A stretch of DNA of 64,000 nucleotides from Steinernema hermaphroditum (Eukaryota; Nematoda; Chromadorea; Rhabditida; Steinernematidae), in contig CM059625.1 in the NCBI GenBank assembly GCA_030435675.1, positions 5,332,001-5,396,000 of the forward strand, in the 5' to 3' direction. Under the pieces are notes generated by a model. That model did no database searches, was not told the DNA's origin, and was given only the letters and a program-made list of their open reading frames with translations. Position numbers and translations under genes: made by a program. This document shows, one piece after another, positions 11,901-26,900 of this stretch. Position 1 is the first letter of the stretch. Each line of letters begins with the position of its first letter.

Positions 11901-14900
11901 AAAAAATATACAATGTAGGCTTCCAAAACATCATTGACCAACATAGAAAGCGGTATGTTTTGGCCGTGACCTCTCTTGAGCGCTTTTAGTACGGTCTACG
12001 TATGTATATATAACAATCTACGTATGTAGCTGTGCTGTTTGGTTTACATTTTGACTGCACGAGATGACTCGTATCTCAAAAAGAAATCGCTACATAAGAC
12101 AGTTTAATTTGGCAAGGAAAATCATCTTTTTCCACCTCAAAACTGTGTGCCCAACTCTAGAAACGTCATCCGCGTGTCCGATCTGATTGACGAGAAACGT
12201 TTTGCTTCGCATCGTTAAATGTAATTAAGTTGACAGACACACGCATCGAATTGAAGCATTGTGCAAAGTTCCAGCGACTTTAATTACCGCATTTCGCGCT
12301 GCAATTATTTAAATGTTTCAGCCACCGCACATAATGAGCCTTCTCGAGCGACATCCCCCGCGTCACCATCACCAGTTCCAGAAGCAACGGTCAATGACGG
12401 CTATGTACGGTGCCTACGGCAACTACTACGGTGGCATGGGCTACAACGGCATGCCGCATGATCCGTACGGCATACCGCCGGCATATCGAAAGATCAGCGC
12501 GGAGTCACGTGAGTTCGCTTTTCGCCCTTCAACCGATGTTAAAAGGCAATACATCTCGATGAGTAGCATGGTCGTAGTTAGTCGGAACTGGTTCGTTTCT
12601 TATTCGACTCTCGAGTGATATGTTCTCGTGGCTCTTAAGTGCGTACGAACATTCGCTTCGGTTGGCGGTAATTACCCAAGCATCTTTCCGTCGGCAGTGA
12701 CTAATTTTCGCATGCCGTCCAGCGTTTGTTGTTTTGCGTTCCCTTTTCTCTGCCTGCCTTAAGTAGAGTTCAGGGTTTTTCTTTTCTGCTACAGCTCTAG
12801 CTTCCTTTCCTTTCTTCTCATCGAGGTGATCTCCTCGAACTTCGCAGCTCTTTGTCGTCTTGTTTTCAATAATTTCTATTTCCGTTTGAATCATACAGTA
12901 GAAGTTGAGTGCCACTTGTGAGCTACTAGCAGAACACCACCCTGGTGGACAACTCATTGAAGCATGTGCTTTTTCCCTTAAAAGGACCCATTAGCTACGT
13001 TTCACGAACAAACCGTCGAGAACTATGTTCACAAGTGCCGTCGAAAAGACGTCCGCCGTCTTCTGTCTTTGTCTCGGCCTCTATCTTTCTCAGCTGCTTC
13101 TTTTTATGCTTTCTTTCAAAAGTTGCCACACCTGCCGGAATAGCGTCAAAGGGTCATCGATCTGTTTTCGCGTACGTCACTTTCTAACTGGATAGCTACA
13201 TCTTAGAAAGATTATGTAAGAAACAAAGACATGTGTTGTGCACGTGTCTTTTTCATCGGTTCTGTGGCCAAGTTTCCACTTTTGGCGTGTTGTTGTTCTA
13301 GTCTTTTGAAAAGTTGAACTTTGGGACAACATGCTTTGTTCGTCCATATTGTCATCGATGCCACCTCTGGACACCTCTATCAAAATCAAATGACATGTTT
13401 CCCCTCCCTATATGCACCTTCTCCGATAAATGCACATACTTTTACAAAAAAAAAACACTGATTCTGAACCGGGCCAAGAAGATCTTAGGTGGCGAGCGGT
13501 TTATAAAAATCGTTGTCGTGTTACTATAACATATGGTAGTTCGTGCAAGATTGCACGTTAGCATAAATCTAATAAATAACGCCTGCAAACATAAATCTAA
13601 TTGCTGCGCCGTCCGTTCCACAAATTTGATGTCACTATTTACTTCCACGATGACCTGTGCAACATTTTTGCTCTTCCAAAGTACCTTCGGTACAGCTTCA
13701 TTCTCTTTGCCTGATGTGAATCAGTACATTTTTCACCTATCGATCGCGTATATCCTTGTTTAAAAGCTTTAAAGAGCTCTTATTGCTTCCCGAAAATGGT
13801 CGCATTATGCAGTGCGCCATCGCAACCACCTGGTTTATCGTCCATCGACAGACCTTCCCCTCCCCTCATTGCTCTTTTCCTGGCAACGCCGTTCATCCAG
13901 ATCAGCCTGCTATGGCACCTTTAATACGCAAACTGACGTTCAACTCAATCCAGTACTCACTGTTTGTTTAACTTTCCGTCAGCAACCCGCCGCCTTTGGC
14001 ATTCGCTTCTCATCTGTGCTGCACGCACGGCAGCGATGACGCTGTGAAGTAACATTATCCACGCTGTGAAGTAACATTATCCACGGCCACCCGTACGTAA
14101 ACGAGCAAAATTTGGTGTCACTTCCCGCTTTCACAAATTTGTCTTTTCGCCACAATTGGATTCGATTCTCCTTTTTAGCGTTCCAACGGCGCACGTTTTC
14201 TTGCCGCTCACGCGCGACAATTCCGCATATTTCATTTTGCATATGTTACCATTTATCTCTTTTTGGGTGAGCCCGCAATTTGGCGTGCAGAATGTTGGAA
14301 AGAATTGTGGGGTTGGAACGAAGTTAACCGCTGGAACGGGCAAAAACAACAGAATTCTCTTCCTGGTGGGTTAGGGTGATTCGGTTCTGAGCGTACGATA
14401 GCCCGACGAGAAAAATCGTTCCGTATAAATCAGTCTTTATGGGCTGATTAGTGTGAATGAAGTTTGTCCCGCCAGTTGGTTATGTTGTTTGATTTGCTGC
14501 GGCGGGGGAATGTGTTCTGTACCTACGTGTCCCGGAGCTGACCCCTAGCTTCTTTTGGCCATTGATAGGCTGTGTTCAGCACCCTCATCTGATTCGTCAA
14601 CATCCATCAGTCACCTTCTTATTGCGGACACAAACTACGGTGCCACCTGCATAGGGCGTTTCGGCTTATTCTCAAATTTCATATCCTTGAAACCTTCCGG
14701 GTTCCCACGCTTGCTCTGTTTCATGATCCGAAAGAGACATAGAGAGACATACTAAAAGTACAGCATTGTTTTGAGTTCACAGTGACGAGAAAACATTTTA
14801 ATCACATTGCTTCCCCAAAAGGTCATTTAAACAGTTTAGACAAATCACATTAACATAGGTTATAAATGCCTAATTTCCTGCCCTCAGCATTCGGCTTCAA

Positions 14901-17900
14901 AACACCAGTAGACCTAAACGACAAAATTAGGCGTTCTAAAAAATTAACGCTCTCGTTGACGCAGGTGATTAACCTTGGAATTATTAATGAGAAGATTGTT
15001 GAAAACACGCGTCGAAGATCGGTATAGGGCATTCGGATTCTGTGTACCGATAGTAAATTACTTTTATGTCCTCCAGGCATGTGGCCTGCGGACAAGTGAT
15101 CTTGGCTCTGAAACGAGAGGCGGCATTAGCTGATTACCTGTTGGAGAATAACAGCGCTAGAGACCAGTTCGCGCTTATGTTATCATTCGATTCGTGAGAA
15201 TTTCGATTCTGTCTGCACTTCTGTCAGCTTCAATCTGTTCGATTATTCCGATCAGTAGGGCCTAAAGACATACATTTCCGAATCCATTTACATCGATTCT
15301 ATACTTGCGAATACTTTGTAGCTATATGATCCTCAGATTCATCTTCATGCAATCGACCGTTGAAATGTTTCCTCTTAATTACCCTCATTTGAATGTTGTT
15401 GTTTTCGGTGTAGCGTTGTAGCCCCTTAACGTCCTCCTCTACTTCCCATTGGGCTGTCAGTCTGCGAGTGACAGCTCCACAAATGGAATGGCGCCAACTT
15501 CGATCCGCTCGCGCATCAGATTCATCTCCATTTGGCCGCCTCGATCGCGGGTACGAACGAACGCTTATCTACTCGAAGCTATCTGTTTTGCGCGCCATGG
15601 ATGCACGCCGCCCGTCTTCGGCATCTGTATTATTGCCAATTTAGATGAGCGCGCGTAGAGTCTAGAGCTCGGATACTCTTGGTGCGCGTATAAATACATT
15701 TTCATTGATCTCCGGCGTCCCTCTCGGCCACCGCAAAAGTCAACTTTATTCGATTATACATTCATCGAAGACGCGTCGAACTTGTCGACTCCGGTTCGGA
15801 GCGTCTTCGATCATGAGTCTATCCGGCGGCCGCCCACTATTCACCCCTCGATGACAGCTTCCTGAAGTGGCCTAAGGGTTTCGTGATCTTTGTCGTTCCG
15901 CCAAACCGGCAATGCCCTAAGCCGAGACGTCTCGGCCCTTTCGGTATGATCCAAGATAAGGGCGACAGCCGAGAGGCGCAATGAATATCTGATGATATTT
16001 TTATGAATACTTGACCGACTTCCTCAATTATCTCGTTTTTTCACTTTCGGCTCTGCACGCTTTCGCGCGCCGATCGTCCTGGATTGATAGATAAGTAATT
16101 CAGACGACGTGCCTTCGAAATTCGCGGCCCACACACGCGCACATGTAAAACTGGAAGTGGGAAGTGCGCGTTCCAGCTTACTCTCTCTCTCCCTCTCGCC
16201 TTGAAGATGAATATTTATGAGAGGGTGCTCGCGAACTTAAATGTGCGCTTCGCCTATTTTGGGGCAATTAAAGGACCAACAAAGGGCCAACACACTCGTG
16301 CTCACTGACACACAACACGGCGCTCCGATATTTGCGACGCCGAGCTGAATGGCTGAGTTGTTAAAGAGGCACTCGAGTCGATTTTATTCATTTCTAATCA
16401 ACCGCGATTGATGGCACGTACGCGCTGGACCCTTTTCCAGTTTCGTGTCCAGTTGCGATAGGGCGCATGGGAATGAATGCTGTTTGGCCCTGGCAAAGTT
16501 CACTCATTAATATTCCGAGTCTCTTTCTAGAACAACATAAATTTTTATCGCGTATAAACAGTATAGCAGCCTTTTTACAAGGCTTGATCGTTATTTTAAT
16601 TGGCTTCATTTCTGTTTCTTAGGTGTACTCAAGTACCTTTCTGGAATCTCGCGTATTTATTACCCTCGTCTGGCGTTATCGCTTGTAGCGTTCATTGACC
16701 AAACGGATATAACTTCGGGTAGGGGGCGCTCAGTTCTATTTTTGCATATTTTAAGGCGAACCTTGATCGACTAAGATAATAGGCTTCGTTGCTCTTTTTT
16801 CGTGAACTGTGGGTTGAATTCTAGGCCGTCTATTACTTTCTTATCCATCCGGCATTTTGATAAAGTGGTTCTGCATTCCAGTTAAGACTGGAAAGAGCAA
16901 AGTCTGCCGTGTAGAGCTCTTCTCTAATTCATTGTAAGCGCTTCTAAAGCCGTGCGATGTAAAGTCATTTCTCAGGAAATTCGAAAACAACAGCATCCGA
17001 AAGCCAAGGACACCTTTTTTCCTTTATTTTTCGTCACAGTTCAGCAGTCCAAAAAACCAAAAAGGAAATTTCAAATAGGCCATCTGAAAGAAACAGTATC
17101 CAGGGAAACCTAAAAATTGAAGGCATCCAAAGCCTTTGTCTTTAAAGATCACTGTGACAACACGACATCACAAATATTTTTAGTTCTCAGCTCTGACACC
17201 TTCATTTACAGCTTTGTACTGATTTAATATTTCTCAGTGCCTGCGAAAAAGTCCGTTTTTTCTTCAGTCTAAAACACAACGCTTGTTGACATCATCTATT
17301 TCTTGGACTTTTCCATGCGCTCCGGATTGTTTGTTTTGTAACCCAGTCCGCCCTGCATCTTCATTAATTATTTTGTAGCCCATTTGAGGGTGGTGCGTTC
17401 TGGCTACCTGCAAAATAGCCTTTCCCATGTTTTGGCTGAAAAGTTCTCACGGTCTTGTGATGACCGATGGCCTCTACGAACACGAGAGATTGCCAGTTCA
17501 TTTTACTGCCCGTAATTGATATTTTGTGCTTTGTTTCGAGGACCAGTTATTATCCACATGACTCAATATTACACGCCGTTGCGAAACTGTCTAGACTGTG
17601 TCAAAGTGTATGTCTGAGTCTGCCCCCCAAAACAGATGCGCAAAGGTTTATATTGCGAAATTGTTTTGTTCTGCCCGCATATATTATGGCACTTCATATT
17701 GTGTTCTCCATAATCACACCAAATTGACCCTCAATTAGAGTCATTACCTTTGCCTATAAAATTTCGAAATAACACAAGCATCGTCTCCGTTCGATTATCT
17801 TTCATCTCACTGTTTGGAATCGATTAATTTAGTGGACCCCCTTAGACATTCAATGGGCTGGAAGAATGCGTTTTTGACGATTACTGTAGATCTTTGCGGC

Positions 17901-20900
17901 GGTCAGAGATTGGCCAGTTTCCTGTCGCCGCAAAGTTCATTAATCAGGCCTGCAATGGAGCATAGCGCTGATTGCCTAAATGAAATGTTTGATAATGGCG
18001 TTCGGCCCGCTTTTTTTCGTCGACGTTGTCGACGGAACCACATCATTCAGTGCTCTATTGTCTGGTGGGTTGTCTGGATTTTCGGCTTCTTTTTGCCCAA
18101 AAACGCGGTGCACCATTTCGAGGAGGGCGACGAAATTACGCGTTACTCCCGAGGCAATATAAGTGGCTTCTGTGTGGCGGCGGAAGGAAGTGAAAACGCG
18201 ATTTCGCGCTCGATTCAAATGGACCTTTCGGTCAGACTTTGTGTGTGTAGTGAGCTGCAAACTAAGTTGATAAGTGAGGAGCACTTTTCCATCGCCAAGT
18301 GGAAGGCCAATTTAAGTGAAACGTCTCTGAAGTACACCGCTCGCCGCCTTTCGTTTGCTGTAATCGGCGTCGTTCCTAACCGCGCGGGCGCGCGCGTTGT
18401 TATGGCGCGTTACCAGCAATCGAATTTTCCGCTTCCTCTTCTCAAAAAGGGGGCATTTCCCGAGTTCACGGTGTTCCCCCGGCGCCACGCGAGCAATTGT
18501 GCTTTGCCATAAAACGAGAGAACAAAAAGAACTTCGGCCAAAGCGATTTTAGCCTGTGTTGGTGGCAGCGGAATAGCTGCTTTAGTACCTTAATGGGCGG
18601 ACAAGAAGTCGTAATGCGATCTCTTGAGCGGCTACCTACGCGCCCTCAGTATTTGCAGTCTATGGCCCGGTAGCGTGGGAGCCGAAATCCGGACATTTCG
18701 CCGTCAAGCGGCGCCCCGAGAGCACTTGGTTACAGTACCACTGGCGATGTGAACCGCAGATAATCCCACGCGCCTCGTGTCTCTTGACGTCTGCCATCGC
18801 GCGATTTTTGTTTTTTATTGTCGATGCCTGCGAGTGATGTCCAAATGGCGTTTCGTCTCTGCCTTATCTCATCGAATGTCAACTGAACGTCTCGATTCTA
18901 CGAGCATTGATTGAGAGGGCTAACACGTAAAACAACACACAAACACGAGCATCCATATCCATTTGTCTTCTAAATAGTCTGCAGGCTGTCCGAAGCCGGA
19001 ACGGGAGGAGTTTATTTTCACACTGATTTGGGTTTCAATGAAGTGTGTATCTGTTTGTTACATACGTTGTGCGTTTCCCCTCCCAAATGTTCCTCGTTGT
19101 TTTTGCCCAGTTCAAGAATGGATGCTCACTCTGAGATTACTCGTTCATCGGCCAAACGTCTGCAAATGAGTAATGTACTTTTACCTTGGGTGGCCTGAAA
19201 TTACACGGTCTGGCGGTCTCTCGGTTCAAATTCAAGGTACCAAGCAGTGTAACCCAGTGGCTTTCCAGCGCTCTTGAGGTTGGTCCCAAGCCTTCAGGAT
19301 ATAGTAATTTGGTGGGATCGGAAGACAGCAGCGCTTTCAGTATATCTCTTCTATATTTCGTTTTTTTTTGTAACAGAATCTCTGATGAACTTTGCCGTCC
19401 TTACGAAATGAAGCAATCAGTTTCTATTTTGTTGCAATATGGACGCTATATGAAACGAATCTCGGCTTTCCTTTCCGAAAAAAGATTCTGACAAAGATAT
19501 CCCCTAATAGGGTGCACTGATTTTATGTTATGCTTTACACACATCGTTTGCCATTGCCCCTTGTTATCCTTTTGAGTTACCGATGTTTTCTAGACCTTAT
19601 AAGCCGTGTTCCCGTTCGGCGACGGAACGTCATCAGCGGGGGACGTCGGTGTCGAATATCAGACGGGCTGTCTTCGTTTTACCCTCCCTCAGCATTACTT
19701 CTAAAAAACGGTGTCTTTCCCAGGCTACAACATTCATCGAAATCCCCACGTAGTCTTTGTTGACTTTCATGCCACAGCACCGAACATTTCTAGAAGTGAT
19801 CTTTGTCCGGCCGTCCTTCTTTATGTAGTTTGGTGGAAAAGCCGTTCCGTTTTATTCAGGACGCCGCTTTCAAGCCATCCTTATTTTATAGCTCTTTTGA
19901 CTTGAGCCACTTAAAATTTTTATGCCTATCAGACGGTGATCTTCAGACACCAGCTTCCTGCTACCATTTCAGCGTCACTTTGTGTCTGACCCCATCAATT
20001 TCCTGGTGACTCTGGACATTCCATTTCGGGAGTATCGCTGACCGTCTTCCACTTATTAATTACTCATGTTGCCACAGTCGCGCCTCCAGACGCCTCCTCA
20101 CGCCTCGTTGAGGATGCTGCAGATGATGAATGGTCGCTTAGCTGTTCAAAAATCTTATTTCCGCGTTTTAATTCAATTTGGCGAAAATGCGATCCGAGTT
20201 CAAAACTATTTATCTTCCTTCCAAAATGTTACGTCTTCCTTTCCGCTGCACTCTGGGTGTGGCATATAAAAAAGATACGTTTAAGCGGCGCGCTTTCATT
20301 TTCCGATTTTCGGTGCCTCTTCTTGAGCCCCTCAGATGGCGATGATAAACGATTTCCATGCAGCGAGGTGCTTTACTTTGCTCAGTTCATTGGAGAGTTG
20401 ACCAAAACAAGCGTGTCGGGGACGATTCCAGTGTAGAACGATTAATCTCCGGCCGATATAATGTCTTTACTTTTATTACATTAGCATCGCCGCGTCGGAA
20501 GTTCAATTCTCGTAGCATAAAATGTGATTGCGTCGTTACCGCTTTTTCATGCGCTTGATTGAACGGATTTCCTCGCTTTCAGTTGACTTAACTTATACTG
20601 CAAGCAAAAACCAGAAATAAAATTTAATCGATGTGTTGTCCGCATGTGAATTCTTTTTGTTTGAATTATCGCAAGCTGATATCAGTAAAATGACGATAAA
20701 AGAGGCAAAAAGGCGCATTTGGAGTGCGTATATAACCTTTGGACGACGATTGATTTCGGAGATTGATAGTTAGATGGTAATTCCATGATATAATGCTTAG
20801 CCCAGAGGTCGTTTATCGTCTTTGGTTCATCGTGGTACCCCTGGGTAACATATCTTCTTTGTAGGTTGTATTCATCGCTCTCTTAAGTGCACAAAACCAT

Positions 20901-23900
20901 ATTTCGAAATGCTGTAAAATGGCAACTGAATCACGACCTCAAATGCCATGTTTACTCTTAACAATGCGAACTTTGCGAAGGACACTTAATCGAACAGTGC
21001 TATCCTTTCAGTCGCGCGTTCTCTTATAAAACATTCATAGCTAAGCATCATTTGCCCTTTCGCATGAGCCATTAAATATAAAGCGTTCCTTCGAATTGTA
21101 TCTTCTTTGCGCCGAACTACAGCCCTCCGCAATTTGCATAACTAAGCGCAGTTGTAGAGCGCGGCCGCTGCGAAAACAACAGTCCCAGGTGCGCTTGGCC
21201 GGCGTTGACTGACCGCAGACGACGTGTGACAAGATAGATGAGCGAGGTTAGGCGCAGATCGGCAAGCGCTAAGTGGCCAGCGGGGTTATTTGGTGATGTG
21301 CCCCTGTCAGTTATGTCCATCTCCCGCCTATCGCAGTCTCTATCTTTCGCACTAGGAATTGGCTGCACTCGAGATGCGCTTTTGTTGTTTTTTTTGTTGT
21401 GCTACTCTTCTGGTCGAGTTTTGAGATTCCGTCCTATCGCTTTAATCGAGCACTACTAGCCAAGTTGCCATAAGTCCATTATCATAATACCCGCGCGCTT
21501 TGAGGAAGTTAATCAACGCACTGCAAGCGAGTGCGCACAGGGCATGGGTAAAGTTTTAATCAAATCGAATTAGCGCTTTGGTGTCGACGCGGCGTCGACG
21601 GCCACACCCGCACTCCGCGTCATTCGTAATGCTTCGCATATGCAGATTTTGACCTTCCTTCCGGGGCCCCGGATGCACGTGCTTGCGTGCTGCACCCTCA
21701 GTAAAGATTGGTTTCGTTGCGAGGTTAAATAATTTATGCAAGTATAATATGCACGTCGTCTCCGATGGGCCTTTCCACCAAAAAGGCCCCTTCACAGATT
21801 CCGAAGATGACGCGCGTCTGACTTTGTGACTTTTGACGCTTATATCGCTTTCAATTTCGGCGGAACCGCAATTTGGCCCACATTATCAAAGGGCACTAGG
21901 AGAAGATGGTGCGCGCGCGAAAACGAGCCGGACCAGACGTTGAAAGTTCAAACGTTAGGCGGCGGCTGTCCTCCCCCCCACCGAGCCGATGATCATTCTG
22001 TTTACTTCCCATTTGCTATGTACATGCATTCTTTATTATTGGACAACGTTTTCCTTCTTAACGCCTAACAAAATTGCGTCGCCATATTTCACTTTTGTCA
22101 TGTTTTCAATATTCACTTGGCCCTGTCCGGCTTACTCACATTCCGAAAGTCACATGCCGGAGACGTAAATGTAGTCGGTCGCGCTTGCAGCTCAAAGACA
22201 CCATCGGTCTCGGTTCCTCGCAAATGGGATTCTTAGAGTGTTCGATCTGCTGCGCGTCGTCGAATGCCTGCTCTGTTCGGGAGTGTTTCTTTCATCCCCC
22301 ATTCAAAACATGTTAAACGAGCCAATTTAAAACAATTTTCCGAAATTGCTTTTTTATTGACCATGTTAGACTCGTCGAAAATATTTTTGAACATGTCCGC
22401 TTTCGGAATCTTCTCGTCGAACATGGTCCTTAACGAACGGTCGCCTAATGAGCACAGCTCACATTTCCTACGCAAAAGCATATAATATGACTCTTCGACC
22501 GGGGGCAGATGAATAAGTGAGTTTCACGAAAATAAAAGGACGTTCTTGTTACACGTTCGTCGTCGTTAGTTCGATTATCCTGAAAATTGATAGTACCTAG
22601 TAGAACTTTTGTGGTATTCCTCTCTACTTTAAATGATAATTGGTATGTACTCTCTCCAAAGTCGAGTCGTCTAAATCAAATTTTCGCTTTCCACGTTCAA
22701 AACATCGCTACAATTAGATACAAGATAGAAGAGGTTGTCGTCGCTTTGAAAGCAATCGCTTTCCGATGCCGAATCTCCCTGCTCCCGGAGATTTTCACCT
22801 CCTCATTTGGGGGGCGTTTGCACCAGGCGCCGGACTCCTTTATCGCTCTCCGCTGACCACTCTTAAGCGCGCATTACGACTTAGCCGCCGGTTCCATCAC
22901 CCTCAAGGGCCACCCTCGGGGGTGCCGCGATTCTCAGTAACCATTACTACCTTCGGTGGTAGTCTCTTTGGTACCGTTCACGAGGCCATGAACTGACAGC
23001 GGAAAAGCACTCCGAACGGCGGCGTTCCTCTTCCTTTTCGCCGCTTTCCGTCTTCTTCCTCTCCTTACACTTCTGATGAGTCGCGCAATTCATCTTCGCG
23101 AGGGTTGCCCACACTGCCACTTGTCCAAATAAGTCAAACCGAGCGAACGGCCAATTTAAATCCACGTTTTGCCCTCCGTTCACTTTGGCGCTCGCGCCAC
23201 TCGCACGGGTGCGCGAATTGCCCACGGGCGCGTTGATGCTTTTTTGTTGTTAATCGATGTGAACGCCTGGGGAACAAGTGGGGAAGTGATGAGCATCGAC
23301 TGTTTTCCTCCGCCCTTCCATCGGTTCTCACATAAATCTGCATTTTTGTGTGTCTTTCGATTCCTCTCAGACGAGTTTCGTGTTATTTGCGCTTTGCGAA
23401 ATCCAACCTAATCGCGAGAGTTTTGTTCCGAACAGATCGCTCTTTCGAATCGCATTCCACAGTCGTTGGGACGGCGAATGAGAAAGACGCAGTCAAAGAG
23501 GAGGATACCGTAACCACCACCACCGCCGCCACCGCCGCCGCAGTCTGCCCGTCACTTGCAATGTGGAACGTCGACGCTGTTCCTGGATCATCGTCGCAGT
23601 ATCATCATCCGTTCGGGCTAGGCGGACTGAATACCGTAATGGGGGGAAATCACCGCCTTCCGCCACCATCGAGTGTGGTCGCGTGGAACAGCAACGGCTA
23701 TCGACGGCGACGGTTTGGTGAGTTCTTGCGTTGATGAGTTCCCGCAATGAGTTTCCTGCGTGTCGATTAATGCAGGAATGCAAAATGTTTCCTGGTTTCC
23801 GGTCCTCTAAGTGCTTTCTCCTTCTAGTGCTCGGAAACGATAAACGGACATTTTCCAGCTGATTAGTCGCGTACAATCACATGGTTAATATTCGCTTTTA

Positions 23901-26900
23901 ACTTGCAGCCAGTGCATTAAGGTGACATAAATCACGTAAGCAAACGAGCTACATGAGTGCCCATAAATTTCCGGGCAACGAACGCATGCAAATTGGCAAC
24001 CTTTCTGCATTCCACTGCAGGCCATAAAACATTGTTTACGGGGACGTGCTGCAGATCACAGGGGTTCACAAGACCTTCAACTCAATTATGGGACCACACC
24101 GCAGAAGCAGACCAATGTGACCACGGCCACTGAAAGCTATTTAAAATTGAATTACGAAGGTTTATGAAGTTGTCAGTATATATTCATTTTGAAAGACCCT
24201 TCCCTCTTTTGAATATTTTTTCAACGATATACGGTAGCTCTTAACTACTGCCGATTTTGGCTAATATATCTACGTCATTTTACGTGGAAGAATATGGTCA
24301 TTGGCCATCGAATGTTGGATGAAGTAGTTGCTGTTCTTGACAAGTGAAGTAACACGTTTGGAGCACCATTTGGAGCAATGTTTCATTAATTTGAAAAAAA
24401 ATCTGCATTTGACATCGATGTTTTCTTCGCAGTACTCAGAATTCGCCGTCTTTGCAATCTTTTTATGCCGTCATACATCTCCTTCTCCATTTGTCATTGT
24501 CCACAATGTGCTTCCAAGCCGATAGAAATCACCATTGATCTTTAGAATAGTTGAAACCGGCAAATACAATAGTCCTATGTTAACTGCCCCCATCCTTCCT
24601 TTCAAGACGGCAACTCCACGATAAAAACGTGCCGTGGTAACTTGAGACAGTATACGAAAATTCGGCCAAAAACACCGATTTAAGAAGATTGACAATCATT
24701 TATCAATGTCGACAAATTTCCAAAACGTAGCTTCAATTATTCAGTTGACTTAATGATGCTGCTTCCAAGAGGAGACAGACTATTATTGTTTCAAATGACC
24801 CTTGTTTAGAACGCCGATGTTTTTACTTATCTCATGTTTTCAAATCACAACGATTACGTAGGAGTCCACTTTTGCCGTCCGCAAATCTAGCAGCACGCTT
24901 GATCGCTCTGTAAAAGATATTCCAGAGCTAAACCGATTATGGTTTTCGGGCACTTTGTTGTTCATAGCGCACTTCATCGACAGAGGCGCCCTGCACCGGC
25001 GACTGCTGTGCAGTGAGCCGTGCAAAGGGCTTTAAAGATAATCGGTCGAATCGCAAACAACTTCCTCCAAGACATTTCGACGCCAGTGTCGACTAAAGAT
25101 TTATTTCGACATCGTTTTCAAAAATATTGACTCAGCACAAAACAGAGCGCCGACCAAAGATTCGCAATTTTTGGGGGTCGCACTTCGAAAACTAAACGGC
25201 ATAATAATTGTTCCAATGGTTAGGGTTTGTTTTTGCAAACTTGGCACACAATCTAGCAGGTGCTTGACGAAAACTTACTTATGAGACATGAAAGCAAGGG
25301 CTTCGGTGCAGTGAAAAGGGCACATTTATCCAAACCTGAAACCTTAGCACGTCTCTTCAATGCTGTTATGAAGAACAAAGCTTTGTTAATAGCTGTTCAC
25401 AATCCATGTAAAAGAGTTCTATGCCGGTAGAGAACGATATTAAATGCGAGTTTTTACGAATTTATTTTTCTTATCAAATGCTTAGTCCTCTCGAGACATT
25501 GTCACACCGTAGTCGCCGGTGTTCTTCTGGTTTCGGCGCAAAGTACAATGTTGCACCAATTTTCCAAATTAGTAGCATGGTAAAATCAAAAAAAAAACGT
25601 ACAAAAAGACACGTCACAGCTATACAAAGCAATCCAATATCATGTAGACCACGAAGATCTTTATTCACAAGTTGGAACAACTTTGGAACAATCAACATAC
25701 TTCTTGCCAATCGAAACAATCTTTGATATTCTCCATTTTAATTCACCAAACACGGTAGCGCGTTCCGTTGATCAACTCCTATAACTAGTTTTTGCCCGTA
25801 ATCGCTTCTGTATAGATACGCATCTTCCCGAATATTCACTCCTCTTTTGGATGAAAAGAAACGACAAAATTCTCACTGTCCATAAATATCTCAAGATTCT
25901 CCCTTAGAATGTAGCGGGTTTCAAATTGAAAAACATACTTTCGACAAAGTAGGAAAGCGGTTGTGGAATTGAAGAGACAAACGTGAACAGCGACCACTTT
26001 CTTAGAAGCCATTAGGTTGTAGTGCAGAAAAAAGAAAAACAACCCATAACAAAGGCCGAAATTGGACAATCAGTTATTCTCTTTTGCCTTACCTTTGAAG
26101 CAGATATCGGGGTGTTCAATGCATAATAAAATGGCACGGGGAACGCATATAAACGAGAGATTTTGTCCTCTATAGCCCATAGAGTTTTTTTGCTGAGGAA
26201 CGACGTGTATAACCGCCAAACAGAGACAACATAGAGAAGCTCATTGATCGTGATAACGGATAACGCTTATTCCGTACTTCATCTTCAGATACTTCTAGGG
26301 ATATGTGGGAAGTTCAATAAAGCAAAGATTTTAAAGTTTACCCTCTTTAAACCTGTGTATCAAATTGGAAACGCTCTCATTTCGACGCAGCAGTGAACCG
26401 TTTTTCCGATGAGGATTCGAGGTGAAATGGAGAGAGATTCGAAGGCTTGACGAATACAGGGCCGACTGTCGTAGGTAGGAGAGCTAAGTTCTCATTACTA
26501 CTCATTGTCTATTATATAATACAGTCCCTGGGTGAGGTCGTTAAGCACTGCAACTCTCAGTGGTTTGTGTAGGACCCCGAGGATATAAATGTTCACCAAA
26601 CTCCGCAGACTCTCGATCTAGAGAGTACACAGCATACGTTCATGAGAGACAATTAAGTGGACCGAACAAAGAAATGTTTGGTCATATAAATAAGAAGCAA
26701 CCGGAGGTACACCATCCGCCATTTTCATGCACCAACCCAATAGTATAGAATACGAGGAATTCACTTGTAATACGCCACCCGACACTTTTACGACCGCGCT
26801 CCGGCACCAACAGTTTTGTTTAATGCCTTTGAACACATCGAAATAGCCGCTCGGTTGAACACTGTCAATTTTAACTTGTAGTAGTACGTACTTGAAAGAG

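Larger units (their letters stand above)
12509..23462 (+). other. First half of the giant intron of the C2 gene
   Basis: Nearly 11 kb follows a CAC|GTGAGT donor. It holds the 22-bp tandem duplication, the unassigned 17.85-kb ORF and a short high-GC3 string at 20066-20129 that could be another first exon but has a poor donor. The 18.3-18.8 kb and 21.5-23.4 kb stretches are GC-rich and may be regulatory. Confidence 0.5.

Noticed and set aside
12666..12682. TAATTACCCAAG, identical to the core of nematode SL1
   Set aside because: The rest of the leader does not match, no splice donor or Sm site follows, and it lies in an intron near an exon.
19381..19420. Hammerhead-like CTGATGA ... GAAA string
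   Set aside because: The segment between the two boxes cannot form stem II, and flanking pairing is absent.
20066..20129. Short GC3-rich ATG frame as a further alternative first exon
   Set aside because: The phase would fit but the donor (GTCGCT) is poor and the segment is only 21 codons.
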